From assembly GCF_035998295.1 (NCBI RefSeq), contig NZ_DASYHS010000155.1, positions 1 through 54,061 of the forward strand: a stretch of DNA of 54,061 nt. Direction: 5' to 3'. A program made the translations under genes and the position numbers. The DNA is from DASYHS01 sp035998295 (GTDB lineage Bacteria; Pseudomonadota; Alphaproteobacteria; Azospirillales; Azospirillaceae). This document shows, in pieces, positions 31,259 through 39,074 of the stretch. Under the pieces are notes generated by a model, which did not search any database, had not been told where the DNA came from, and was given only the letters and a program-made list of their open reading frames with translations. How positions within the stretch are numbered: position 1 is the stretch's first letter; each line of letters opens with the position of its first letter.

Positions 31259-31603
31259 GGTCCCCTCCTGCACGGGCCGCGCCGCCCGATCGACTGCGCC
31301 CGATGGACTGCGAGGGAAACGGAGCGACGTGCCCCCGGTTCCACCGGCGGCACCTGTTCTGACGATCCTGTCCCGCGAGGTGCACGGCACCGGCGCAGGG
31401 CGCGCCTATCCGAACGGAAGGGGTGGTTGCACCCCGTGCGCGTGCGGACGGGGTGGGTCGCGTGGCAGTGGTGCAGGCGCGTGGGCCGCCGGTGCAGACC
31501 CTTTGCGCGGCTTGGACGGACTATGCCGCGCGGCTAGTCTCGGCTGGTCGTGAACCGCATGGACGTGCGCCGAATCCCCGAGCCGCTCCGCCCCAAGAGC
31601 TAG
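31259..31603. other. 345-bp stretch without a convincing gene
   Basis: GC-rich sequence between two small genes. Open frames here are short, lack good ribosome sites and have biased R/G/P composition. A hairpin GGGGTG-GTTG-CACCCC (31420-31435) is the only clear structure. It must hold the promoter of the leftward 66-residue gene, but I cannot place it. Confidence 0.5.
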
Positions 31604-31780
31604 ATGCAGCGAATACGTGACGCCGGGCTGAGACGCCTGCTGAAAGAATGCCTCCTCGCCCTCGGCTGCCGCGGTCCGCGGCCGGCGCTCACCAATCTGT
31701 TGGTGCTGGTCGCGCTGAGCGTTCTGGGCTGGCTCGCCCTCTGGTTCGCCGCGGCCGCCACGCTCCGTCTCCTGGCCTAG
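31604..31780 (+). CDS. possible small membrane protein
   Basis: A 58-residue ORF: basic N-terminal half (MQRIRDAGLRRLLKECLLAL) and one clear membrane helix (31-57, NLLVLVALSVLGWLALWFAA). ATG at 31604 has AAGAG seven bases upstream. Composition and the clean hydrophobic segment argue for coding, but it is too short to be sure. Confidence 0.42.
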   Translation: MQRIRDAGLRRLLKECLLALGCRGPRPALTNLLVLVALSVLGWLALWFAAAATLRLLA

Positions 31781-31802
31781 TCACGCCGGCCCCCGGGCGT
31801 AG

Positions 31803-33191
31803 TCACACCACCGACAGCATCAGCATGTCGGGTCGGGCCAGCAGCTCCGCGACCACCTCGAGGCCGCGGGCGAGTTCGGCCCGGCTGGCGGGAGCGGTCA
31901 CGTTGACCCTGACCGCGTGGGGGGCGGGCGACCGGCCGACCACGAAGGCGTCCGCCATCGCCGCCTTCACGCCACGGCGCAGCAGCGCGCGTCCGAACTC
32001 CTCGCGCCGCCACGGTTCGGGCAGGCCGAGCCACAGATGGGGGGCGGTGGCAGGCGTGCCCTCCGCTATGGGGCCGAGGATCTCCGCCGCGAGCGCCTGG
32101 CGGGCCTGCGTCTCCCGGCGTTGCGCCTCCGCCACCCGTTCGGCGGTGCCGTCCTCGATCCAGGTCCGCGCTACCTCCCCGGCCAGCGGGGACGCCATCC
32201 AGGACAGCGACCGCATCACCTGTTCGACCCGTGCCACCAGGGCCTCCGGCGCGGTCAGGAACCCGATCCTGAGCCCGGGCGCCAGCGACTTCGACAGGCT
32301 GGTGACGTGGATGGTCTGCCCGGGTGCGAGCGCCGCCAGGGCCGGCGGCGGGTCGTCCAGCATGCAGCCGAAGACGTCGTCCTCGACGATCGTAACCTCG
32401 TGCTCGCGGGCGATGCCGGCGATCCGGCGGCGGCGCTCCTCCGGCATCGTGGCGAGCGTCGGATTGTGCAGGTTGGGCATCACGTACAATGCCCGCGGCC
32501 GGTGGGCCCTGCACGCCGCCTCGAACGCGTCGGGCACCAGCCCGTCCCCGTCGGTCGCGACCGGCTGCAGGCGCAGCCCGAACGTCCCCGCCAGGGCCTT
32601 CACCCCCGGATAGGTCAGGCTCTCGACCAGCACCGTGTCGCCGGCCGCCGCGACCGCCAGCAGGCCGAGCGAGATCCCGCTCTGCCCGCCGCTCGTCACG
32701 ATGACGCGCTCGGCCGCGGCCGAGATGCCGGCCCGCGCCAGCCAGCGCGCGCCCGCCTCGCGCTGGGCGCGCATGCCGGCATGGGCGTGGTAGCGCAGGG
32801 TCCGCTCGACCTGCATCTCGCCGGCGAGCCGACGCAGCGTGCGCTCGACCGGTTCCGCCAGCAGGCCGAGCGACGGCTGGTCGATGGAAAGGTCGAGGAT
32901 CTCCGGCGTCGCACGGTCTTCGACCTCCTGGCGCCGGGGCGTCGGCGCCTGCCCGCGCACGAAGGTGCCCCGTCCGACCTCGCCGCCGATCAGGCCGCGC
33001 CGCTCGGCCTCCGCATAGGCGCGGGTCACGGTGCCGACCGTCACGCCGAGCCGCCAGGCGAGGTCGCGATGGGTCGGCAGCCGGGTACCGGGCGCCAGCC
33101 GTCCCGCGGCGACGTCCTCCGCGATCGCGTCGGCGATCGCGCGGTAGCGCGGGCCGGGATGGCCGGCGATCTCGGGTCTCCAACTTGTCAT
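31803..33191 (-). CDS. MocR/GntR-type PLP-dependent transcriptional regulator
   Basis: A 462-residue fusion of an N-terminal GntR winged helix (about 10-80: RYRAIADAIAEDVAAGRLAPG, LGVTVGTVTRAYAEAERRGLI) and a class I aminotransferase domain (110-460) with VTSGGQSGISL, PNLHNPTLATM, IVEDDVFG and the PLP lysine in TSLSKSLAPGLRIGF. MocR proteins use PLP chemistry as a sensor. ATG at 33191 lies within an operator-like palindrome, suggesting autoregulation; an ATG at 33227 would extend the protein by 12 residues. Confidence 0.92.
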   Translation of the reverse strand: MTSWRPEIAGHPGPRYRAIADAIAEDVAAGRLAPGTRLPTHRDLAWRLGVTVGTVTRAYAEAERRGLIGGEVGRGTFVRGQAPTPRRQEVEDRATPEILDLSIDQPSLGLLAEPVERTLRRLAGEMQVERTLRYHAHAGMRAQREAGARWLARAGISAAAERVIVTSGGQSGISLGLLAVAAAGDTVLVESLTYPGVKALAGTFGLRLQPVATDGDGLVPDAFEAACRAHRPRALYVMPNLHNPTLATMPEERRRRIAGIAREHEVTIVEDDVFGCMLDDPPPALAALAPGQTIHVTSLSKSLAPGLRIGFLTAPEALVARVEQVMRSLSWMASPLAGEVARTWIEDGTAERVAEAQRRETQARQALAAEILGPIAEGTPATAPHLWLGLPEPWRREEFGRALLRRGVKAAMADAFVVGRSPAPHAVRVNVTAPASRAELARGLEVVAELLARPDMLMLSVV

Positions 33192-33199
33192 GGTGACAA
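33185..33199. promoter_or_regulatory. operator-like palindrome overlapping the MocR start
   Basis: TTGTCA-TGG-TGACAA, a perfect 6-bp inverted repeat covering the MocR start codon. A near copy lies 55 bp away at 33240. Confidence 0.6.
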
Positions 33200-33239
33200 T
33201 GTAGGGATTGAACACCACCATCGGCAAGCGTTAAACAAA

Positions 33240-33254
33240 TTGTTACCATAACGA
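33240..33254. promoter_or_regulatory. second operator-like palindrome
   Basis: TTGTTA-CCA-TAACGA matches the reverse complement of the site at 33185 in 12 of 15 positions. Centres are 55 bp apart, about five helical turns, placing both sites on the same DNA face. It is 34 bp before the start of the DUF1127 gene. Confidence 0.55.
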
Positions 33255-33287
33255 AGGCCCCAATGGGCCGGAGTGAAGGAGGATTGT

Positions 33288-33494
33288 ATGCGTACAATTC
33301 ACATGAGCCCTCGGACGCGTGCCGTCGGCAGGGTGGGAAGCCGGAACCTGTTCGGTACCCTTCTGCAGGTCTGGCTCGAGCGGCGGCGCCAGCGCACGAT
33401 GCTCGCGCGGCTCGATGCGCACCTGCTCGACGACATCGGCCTTTCGGGCGAGGATGTCGCGCGGGAGATCGCCAAGCCGTTTTGGCGCCCCTGA
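33288..33494 (+). CDS. DUF1127 domain protein
   Basis: A 68-residue basic protein with the DUF1127/YjiS motif in the second half: a W-x-E-R-R-R-Q-R stretch, then LARLDAHLLDDIGLSGEDVAREIAKPFWRP. Some members of this family bind RNA and affect metabolite or phosphate responses in alphaproteobacteria. GAAGGAGG precedes the ATG. It is divergent from the MocR gene and probably co-transcribed with the GNAT gene 18 bp downstream. Confidence 0.85.
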   Translation: MRTIHMSPRTRAVGRVGSRNLFGTLLQVWLERRRQRTMLARLDAHLLDDIGLSGEDVAREIAKPFWRP

Positions 33495-33512
33495 CAACCG
33501 ATGTGGGGATCG

Positions 33513-33944
33513 ATGGACCGGGAACCGGCAGTGACCGTCGCCTATGGGCGTGAGCCCAGCCTCGACGCCGACGCCTTCATCGACCTGCTCGAGCGCTCGG
33601 GCCTGGCGGAGCGTCGGCCCGTCGGCGACCGGCTGCGGATCGAGGCCATGCTCGCGAACGCCGGCCTGATCGTGACGGCGCGCGCGGCCGGGCTGCTGGT
33701 GGGCGTCGCGCGGGCGGTCACCGATTTCAGCTATTGCTGCTACCTTTCCGACCTTGCCGTCGACCGCGCGTGGCAGGGGCGCGGTGTCGGCAGGGGATTG
33801 CTGCGCGTGGTCCGGCGCGAGGCGGGAGGGCCCGGTGTCCGCTGCATCCTGCTCTCCGCTCCCGGCGCGGTCGGCTTCTACGAGAGGGCCGGCCTGATGC
33901 GGCACGCGCAGTGCTTCGACTTCACCGATACGCCGCTCGACTGA
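33513..33944 (+). CDS. GNAT family N-acetyltransferase
   Basis: A 143-residue acetyltransferase. The acetyl-CoA-binding motif is LSDLAVDRAWQGRGVGRGLLR (residues 78-98), followed by GAVGFYERAGLMRH. Acceptor substrate unknown. ATG at 33513 has GGGGAT upstream; ATG 33501 is also possible. It lies between the DUF1127 gene and phzF, likely one transcription unit. Confidence 0.85.
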   Translation: MDREPAVTVAYGREPSLDADAFIDLLERSGLAERRPVGDRLRIEAMLANAGLIVTARAAGLLVGVARAVTDFSYCCYLSDLAVDRAWQGRGVGRGLLRVVRREAGGPGVRCILLSAPGAVGFYERAGLMRHAQCFDFTDTPLD

Positions 33945-33972
33945 GGGCGGCCAGTCACGGGGGACAGGGCCG

Positions 33973-34764
33973 ATGCGCCTTCCGATCTACCAGGTCGACG
34001 CCTTCACCGACAGGCTCTTCACCGGCAATCCCGCGGCGGTCGTCCCGCTCCGGGAGTGGCTGCCGGACGACGTGCTGCTGGCGATCGCGGTCGAGAACAA
34101 CCTGTCCGAGACCGCCTACGTCGTGCCGCAGGGCGACGGCTGGGAACTGCGCTGGTTCGCCCCGAACGAGGAGGTCGACCTGTGCGGCCACGCCACGCTG
34201 GCGACCGCCTACGTGCTGGCGGGCGTCCTGGGGGTCGGGGGCGACCGGCTCCGTTTCTCCACCCGCAAGGCCGGTACGCTCACCGTCACCCGCGAGGGCG
34301 ACCGCTACACGCTGGACCTCCCGGCCCGGCCCGGCGAGGAGGCGCCGGTCGATGCGAAGCTGCTGGCCGCGCTGGATCTCCCGGAGGGGGTCGAGGCGCG
34401 TCTGTCGCGCGACTACATGCTGGTCGTCCCCGACGCCGCCGCCGTCCGCTCCATCGTTCCCAACGAGGGCCGGCTGGCCGAGACCGGCTGGTACGGCATC
34501 ATCGTGACCGCGCCTGGCGACGAGGAGGGCGTCGACTTCGTCTCGCGCTTCTTCTCGCCGTCCATGGGCATCACGGAAGATCCCGTGACCGGCTCCTCGC
34601 ATTGCACCCTCGCGCCCTACTGGGCGCGGCGGCTCGGCCGGACGGAACTGCACGCGCGCCAGGTGTCTCCCCGCGGCGGCACGCTCGACTGCCGGCTCGC
34701 GGGCGACCGGGTCCTGGTCTCCGGGCAGGCGGTGCTGTACCTGGAAGGCTCGATCCAGGTCTGA
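33973..34764 (+). CDS. PhzF family isomerase/epimerase
   Basis: A 263-residue protein of the PhzF/diaminopimelate-epimerase fold. The N-terminal motif YQVDAFTDRLFTGNPAAV, the catalytic Glu46 (NNLSETAYV), FAPNEEVDLCGHATLATAYVL, and DPVTGSSHCTLAPYW are all present. PhzF itself isomerises a phenazine precursor, but most members have unknown substrates and no phenazine gene is here. A 15-bp duplication spans its stop codon. Confidence 0.9.
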   Translation: MRLPIYQVDAFTDRLFTGNPAAVVPLREWLPDDVLLAIAVENNLSETAYVVPQGDGWELRWFAPNEEVDLCGHATLATAYVLAGVLGVGGDRLRFSTRKAGTLTVTREGDRYTLDLPARPGEEAPVDAKLLAALDLPEGVEARLSRDYMLVVPDAAAVRSIVPNEGRLAETGWYGIIVTAPGDEEGVDFVSRFFSPSMGITEDPVTGSSHCTLAPYWARRLGRTELHARQVSPRGGTLDCRLAGDRVLVSGQAVLYLEGSIQV

Positions 34765-34785
34765 GCCGCCCAGGTCTGAGCCGCC
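34756..34785 (+). repeat. 15-bp tandem duplication at the phzF-like stop codon
   Basis: CAGGTCTGAGCCGCC occurs at 34756-34770 and again at 34771-34785, with a partial third copy (GGGTCTG) after. The first copy contains the phzF stop codon; the second is outside the gene. Confidence 0.8.
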
Positions 34786-34806
34786 CGGGTCTGCGCGCGC
34801 GTCGGC

Positions 34807-36474
34807 TCAGGCGAAGAAGAACCAGTCCTCCTGGAGGCCGGCCGCGGCGACGCCGCGCAGCGTCAGCGTATTGGCGCCGAGGCTCAGCACCGCGTCGCCG
34901 TCGACGTCCCCGAGGCCGAGATCGGCCAGGGCGTCGATGCCCGCGCCGCGGAAGAACACGCGGTCGCCCTCGGAGAGGTCGGTGATCTCGTCCCGGCCCC
35001 AGTCCGGGCCGAAGGTAAAGCCGTCCCCGCCGCCGCCGCCGGTCAGCTCGTCGTCGCCCCGCCCGCCGGCGATCCAGTCGCCGCCGTCCCCGCCGTCGAG
35101 CGTGTCGTTGCCGTCGGCGCCGAACAGCAGGTCGCCGCCGCCGCCGCCCAGGAGCAGGTCGTCGCCGGCGCCTGCATACAGGAAATCGTCGCCCGCGGCC
35201 TCCTCCGTGCGGTAGAGGTGGATCGCCGCCGGCACCGGCCCGAGCGAGCCGCCGGACGACACTGCGACCGTGGTCCCTTCCACGGCCACCTGGGCGCCGA
35301 AGCCGCTGCCCGAGGCCGGATCGGACTCGGTCAGGATCTCCAGCAGGTTCTCGCCTTCGGCATCGAAGACGTAGACGGCACCGAAGCCCTGCGGTTCGCC
35401 GACGCTGCTCTGCTGGTCGCCGATCACGATGCGCTCCCCGCTCAGGGCCACGGCCGCGCCGAAGTTACCGGGGAAGAAGTTGCTGTAGTCCGGATCCGGT
35501 GCCGGGTGCTCGATCGTCCGCACCAGTTCGCCGGAAGAAGCATCGAAGAGATAGGCGCGACCGGTGTCTCCTTCGTTCGGCGAGCCGACCAGGACGCGGT
35601 CGCCGGAGACCGCGACGTCGGTCGCGAAGTAGCGTGCCTCGATCCCGGCGGGCATCTCGATCGTCTGCCGCAGTTCCCCGGTCAGGCCGTCGTACAGAAA
35701 TACCCTGCCGTAGTCGGCCGGTGCTCCGAACTCGGAATAGTTGACGCCGATGGCCAGGGTGGCGCCATCCACCGCGAGCGATATGTCGTTCACCTGGAGG
35801 TTCGGACCGCCAGGGAACTCGATGGTGGTCCTCAAGGAGCCTGTTTCGGGATCGTACAGGTTGACGCTACGTCCGACCCCGGAGCCGGGGCTGGTGAGGA
35901 AATCGGCGGTGGCGATCACCTCGGTGCCGACCGCGATCTCCTGGTCCAGCACGAAGTTCTGCAGGAACGGATCGGCGATCGGATCCAGTTCCGGTCCGAC
36001 GAGGGTTTCGAACAGTCGGAGGCCGGGCCCGTCCCCGTACAGCCGGTCATCGCCGTCGCCCGCGATCAGCCGGTCGTCGCCGGCCCGTCCGAACACCGCG
36101 TCGTCGCCGGACCCGCCGTCGAGCCGGTCGTCGCCGGGACCGCCGTCGACGAAGTCGTCCCCGTCATAGCCGATCACCCAGTCGTCGCCGCCGAAGCCGA
36201 GCAGCACGTCGCCGTCGGCCCAGCCCGCCACCATGTCGTCGCCGAGGCCGCTATTGGCGATGTCGGCGCCCGGGCCGCCGGACAGGTAGTCGTCGTCCTC
36301 CTGGCCGTGGAGCAGGTCCCGGCCCGGCCCGCCCCAGAGGGCGTCCGCGCCCGCCAGCCCCCGGATCACGTCGTTGCCGGCCAGCCCGTAGATGCGGTCG
36401 GTGCCGGCGGTGCCGGCCAGGTCGTCGTTGCCCTCCGTTCCCGTGACGGAGTTGGCGGTCCCGTGCGTGCTCAT
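34807..36474 (-). CDS. RTX-type calcium-binding protein with central propeller-like domain
   Basis: A 555-residue secreted protein without a Sec signal. Residues 10-150 and about 425-485 carry GGxGxDxL calcium-binding nonapeptides (for example GDDRLDGGSGDDAVFGRAGD). The middle (155-420) has repeated blades such as GRVFLYDGLTGELRQTIEMP, AYLFDASSGELVRTIEHP and VYVFDAEGE, with SGDRVLVGSPN-like turns, an FG-GAP/integrin-like propeller pattern. The C-terminus LTLRGVAAAGLQEDWFFFA resembles a type I secretion signal and matches that of the RTX protein at 52550. ATG at 36474 has GGAGG upstream. Likely cargo of the exporter at 49278-52282. Confidence 0.85.
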   Translation of the reverse strand: MSTHGTANSVTGTEGNDDLAGTAGTDRIYGLAGNDVIRGLAGADALWGGPGRDLLHGQEDDDYLSGGPGADIANSGLGDDMVAGWADGDVLLGFGGDDWVIGYDGDDFVDGGPGDDRLDGGSGDDAVFGRAGDDRLIAGDGDDRLYGDGPGLRLFETLVGPELDPIADPFLQNFVLDQEIAVGTEVIATADFLTSPGSGVGRSVNLYDPETGSLRTTIEFPGGPNLQVNDISLAVDGATLAIGVNYSEFGAPADYGRVFLYDGLTGELRQTIEMPAGIEARYFATDVAVSGDRVLVGSPNEGDTGRAYLFDASSGELVRTIEHPAPDPDYSNFFPGNFGAAVALSGERIVIGDQQSSVGEPQGFGAVYVFDAEGENLLEILTESDPASGSGFGAQVAVEGTTVAVSSGGSLGPVPAAIHLYRTEEAAGDDFLYAGAGDDLLLGGGGGDLLFGADGNDTLDGGDGGDWIAGGRGDDELTGGGGGDGFTFGPDWGRDEITDLSEGDRVFFRGAGIDALADLGLGDVDGDAVLSLGANTLTLRGVAAAGLQEDWFFFA

Positions 36475-36680
36475 AGGGCTGCCTCCGGCTAGCTGGTCGC
36501 CACGGCGGATGCTACCCGATAGGATCGGCGCCCGGGCGCTCTCGGGCAGGATATGCCCACTGGCCAGCACCCCGCCGGGACATGGGGCCGGAGCATGGGG
36601 CCGGGCATGGACTTGCTCCGGCGGGCATCCGCGGGCAGGCTGGCGTGTCTCGATCGCGACGGGTTGAAGAGGGCGGGGAT

Positions 36681-37142
36681 ATGCAGCAGCGGTACTTCGA
36701 GGATTTTCGGGCCGGCGACCGGTTCGAGACACCGGGCACGACCTTGACGGAAGCCCAGATCGTCGACTTCGCGCTCACCTACGACCCGCAGCCCTTCCAC
36801 CGGGACAAGGTCGCGGCGGAGAACTCGCTCTATGGCGGGCTGATCGCCAGCGGCTTCCAGACCATGGCCCTCGTGTTCCGCCTGTTCATGGATACCGGCG
36901 TCCTTGCCGCCTGCAATCTCGGCGGGACCGCGGGCGAGATGCGCTGGCTGCGGCCCGTCCGTCCCGGCGACACCCTGCGCGTCGCGGTCGAGGTGGTGTC
37001 GGTCGAACCGTCGAGGAGCCGCGAAGACCGCGGCCGCATCCGGTTCGCCTATACCGGTCTCAATCAGGACGGCGAGCCGGTGCTGACCATGACCCTCGAT
37101 CACATAGTCGCGCGCCGCCGCCCCGAGACCCCGGACGCCTGA
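36681..37142 (+). CDS. MaoC-like hot-dog dehydratase
   Basis: A 153-residue (R)-specific enoyl-CoA hydratase-like protein. The motif FALTYDPQPFHRDKVAAENSLYGGLIASGFQT (residues 29-60) contains the catalytic Asp and His of MaoC proteins, and GEMRWLRPVRPGDTLRV follows. It hydrates enoyl-CoA or a related thioester. It starts with ATG 206 bp from the divergent RTX gene and ends just before a terminator-like hairpin. Confidence 0.9.
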   Translation: MQQRYFEDFRAGDRFETPGTTLTEAQIVDFALTYDPQPFHRDKVAAENSLYGGLIASGFQTMALVFRLFMDTGVLAACNLGGTAGEMRWLRPVRPGDTLRVAVEVVSVEPSRSREDRGRIRFAYTGLNQDGEPVLTMTLDHIVARRRPETPDA

Positions 37143-37144
37143 CG

Positions 37145-37166
37145 TCTCGCATATGCGAGAAGTTTT
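37145..37166 (+). terminator. intrinsic-type terminator after the MaoC gene
   Basis: A perfect 16-bp palindrome TCTCGCATATGCGAGA (37145-37160) begins 2 bp after the stop codon and is followed by AGTTTT. Stem plus short T-run fits Rho-independent termination. Confidence 0.55.
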
Positions 37167-37247
37167 ACTGGTCATTTAGCCATTTACTGCCTTCTCGACC
37201 TGATGTGTACTGGACTCTTGTGAAATGGGGACCAGACGACCGGCGGC

Positions 37248-38960
37248 ATGGCCGAATTTCCGACACCCGAGATCTCCGTCGTCTACGAGCTCCACACCCG
37301 GGACGGGGACGGCTGGACGCTGGCGGCGGAGGCGTGCGACCCGGACAGCCTCGTGCGCATGGCGGCGGGCGTCCTGCGCGACGGGGCGAAGGGTGGCGGG
37401 CGTGTCGTCCGGTGCTGGCGGTTTCCCGAATACGACCACGCCGAGCGGACGGTGCTGCACGCCTGGCCGCGGGCGGCTGCCGGCGAGGCCGTGTCCGGCC
37501 GGGACGGCGGGGCCGAGGGTGCGGCGCCCTGCCTGTCCGTCGACGACCTCTACGCCGAGCCGGCCCGCGCCGCCATCGCGGTCCATCTCGCGCGGTTCCT
37601 GGAGCCCCGCCGCCTGACGCCGGTCGAACTGCTCCACTCCACCCGGAGCGCCGGGGAGCTGACGACCCATCACGCCATGCTCGAGGGCGCCGTCCAGCGC
37701 GCCGCCATGTCCCAGGTCGCCGGCACCGGCATGCGGGCGAATCGCCGGCAGCTCGAGCTGATGGACCTCGTCCATGCGGCGTTCGCCCGGCTGAGCGCGA
37801 TAGAGCGGCAGACGCCGCTCACCGCGGTCGAGGGGCGCGGGCTGGCCGCGGTCGCGGCGGGGATCGAGGCGTCCTGCGGGGCGCAGGCGCCTTTCCACCT
37901 GATGCGCGCGCTGGCGGCCCATCTGGGCGATGCGCCGACCTGGACGGCCAAGCTCGGCCGGATCGGCGATCTGGTCGGGGACGGGCTCGCCGTGCGCCAC
38001 TACCGGCTGCTCGACACGGTCGCGGCCGAGATCGTGCGGTCGCCCGCCGCCCTGCGCGAGCTGGCGGGTGCGCAGCGCGCCGAGGCGGTGCTGGCGACCC
38101 TGGTCGCGCTGCACGCCGGCCGGCCGCCCGGTCCGCCGGGCGGCGACGCGGCGGCACTGGCGCGGTTCGCGGCGATGGTCGGGGCGGGGCTCGCCCCCAG
38201 GACCCGCACGGGCCTGCGCCTGCGCCTGCTGGAGGAGCTGCATCGGCCGACCCAGCTGCGCCCCGGCGAGGACCTGTTCCAGGAGCTGGACGCCCTCGAC
38301 GGCCTTGCCCGGTCGATGGCCGAGCACAGCCCGGCCCTGGCCCGCGACGAGGAGATCCGCGAGGCGATCGAGCTGCGCGCCGGCCGGGCGTTGCAGAGCG
38401 ACCGCCTCGACGCCACCCTCGCGCCGGCCCGGCTCGCCGCCGACCGCCTCGACCGTTTCGCGCGCCTGATCGCGCGGACGCCGGGGGAGGCCAATCGGCG
38501 GCGCCTGCGCGCGCTGCTGGAGGGCGGGGTGCCCGCGCGCGTCCTGATGCGCGAGCTGGTGCCGGACGGCCCGTCCCGCGCCGACGGCGTGCCGGCCCTG
38601 GCTGGCGTCCTGCACCGGCTGGAGGAGGCCGGCATCGGCCCGGGGCAGGGCGGGGCGCTGGCCCGCGAGGTCGAGGACGCGCTGCTCGACGTCCTGCGCC
38701 GCGACGTCCTCGGCGTGCGCCGCCCGCTTGCCGACCGCGTCGACCACCTCGTCCGCACCTGCGCCAAAGTGCCGCTGGCGCCGGGGCGATGCCGCGACTT
38801 CGTCGCCGACGTGCTGCGCCGCGCACTCGCCGCACCCGACTTCGCGGACGCCTACCGCCAGCGTTTCGGCGAGGCCGAGGGCCGCGACGCGCTGCTCAGG
38901 CTCCAGCGGCTGCTGGTCGCGGCCGGAGCCTGCGAACCGGCGGGTGAAACGGGCGGTTGA
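37248..38960 (+). CDS. 570-residue hypothetical helical protein
   Basis: A large soluble protein of unknown function. Residues 1-75 look like a small alpha/beta domain (ISVVYELHTRDGDGWTLAAEACD). The rest is Ala/Arg/Leu-rich helix with repeated patterns such as LRLRLLEELHRPTQLRPGEDLFQELDAL and RVDHLVRTCAKVPLAPGRCRDFVADVL. No signal, membrane helix or catalytic motif was seen. ATG at 37248 is the first good start. It lies directly upstream of serC, separated by a probable promoter. The protein could be an alphaproteobacterial family of its own. Confidence 0.75.
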   Translation: MAEFPTPEISVVYELHTRDGDGWTLAAEACDPDSLVRMAAGVLRDGAKGGGRVVRCWRFPEYDHAERTVLHAWPRAAAGEAVSGRDGGAEGAAPCLSVDDLYAEPARAAIAVHLARFLEPRRLTPVELLHSTRSAGELTTHHAMLEGAVQRAAMSQVAGTGMRANRRQLELMDLVHAAFARLSAIERQTPLTAVEGRGLAAVAAGIEASCGAQAPFHLMRALAAHLGDAPTWTAKLGRIGDLVGDGLAVRHYRLLDTVAAEIVRSPAALRELAGAQRAEAVLATLVALHAGRPPGPPGGDAAALARFAAMVGAGLAPRTRTGLRLRLLEELHRPTQLRPGEDLFQELDALDGLARSMAEHSPALARDEEIREAIELRAGRALQSDRLDATLAPARLAADRLDRFARLIARTPGEANRRRLRALLEGGVPARVLMRELVPDGPSRADGVPALAGVLHRLEEAGIGPGQGGALAREVEDALLDVLRRDVLGVRRPLADRVDHLVRTCAKVPLAPGRCRDFVADVLRRALAAPDFADAYRQRFGEAEGRDALLRLQRLLVAAGACEPAGETGG

Positions 38961-38992
38961 GCGCCCGACCGGATTATAAACTTCTTTATAAT

Positions 38993-39020
38993 TTGACTTT
39001 CCTAGGGGGCTACCTAGTAT
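38993..39020 (+). promoter_or_regulatory. sigma-70-type promoter of serC
   Basis: TTGACT (38993-38998), 16-bp spacer, TAGTAT (39015-39020), in a local AT-rich patch 55 bp before the serC start. Good match to the consensus in a GC-rich genome. Confidence 0.55.
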
Positions 39021-39074
39021 CGGCGGCGGGCCACGACCCCCCACCGGGTCGCACTATTCTGGAAGGAATAGCTT

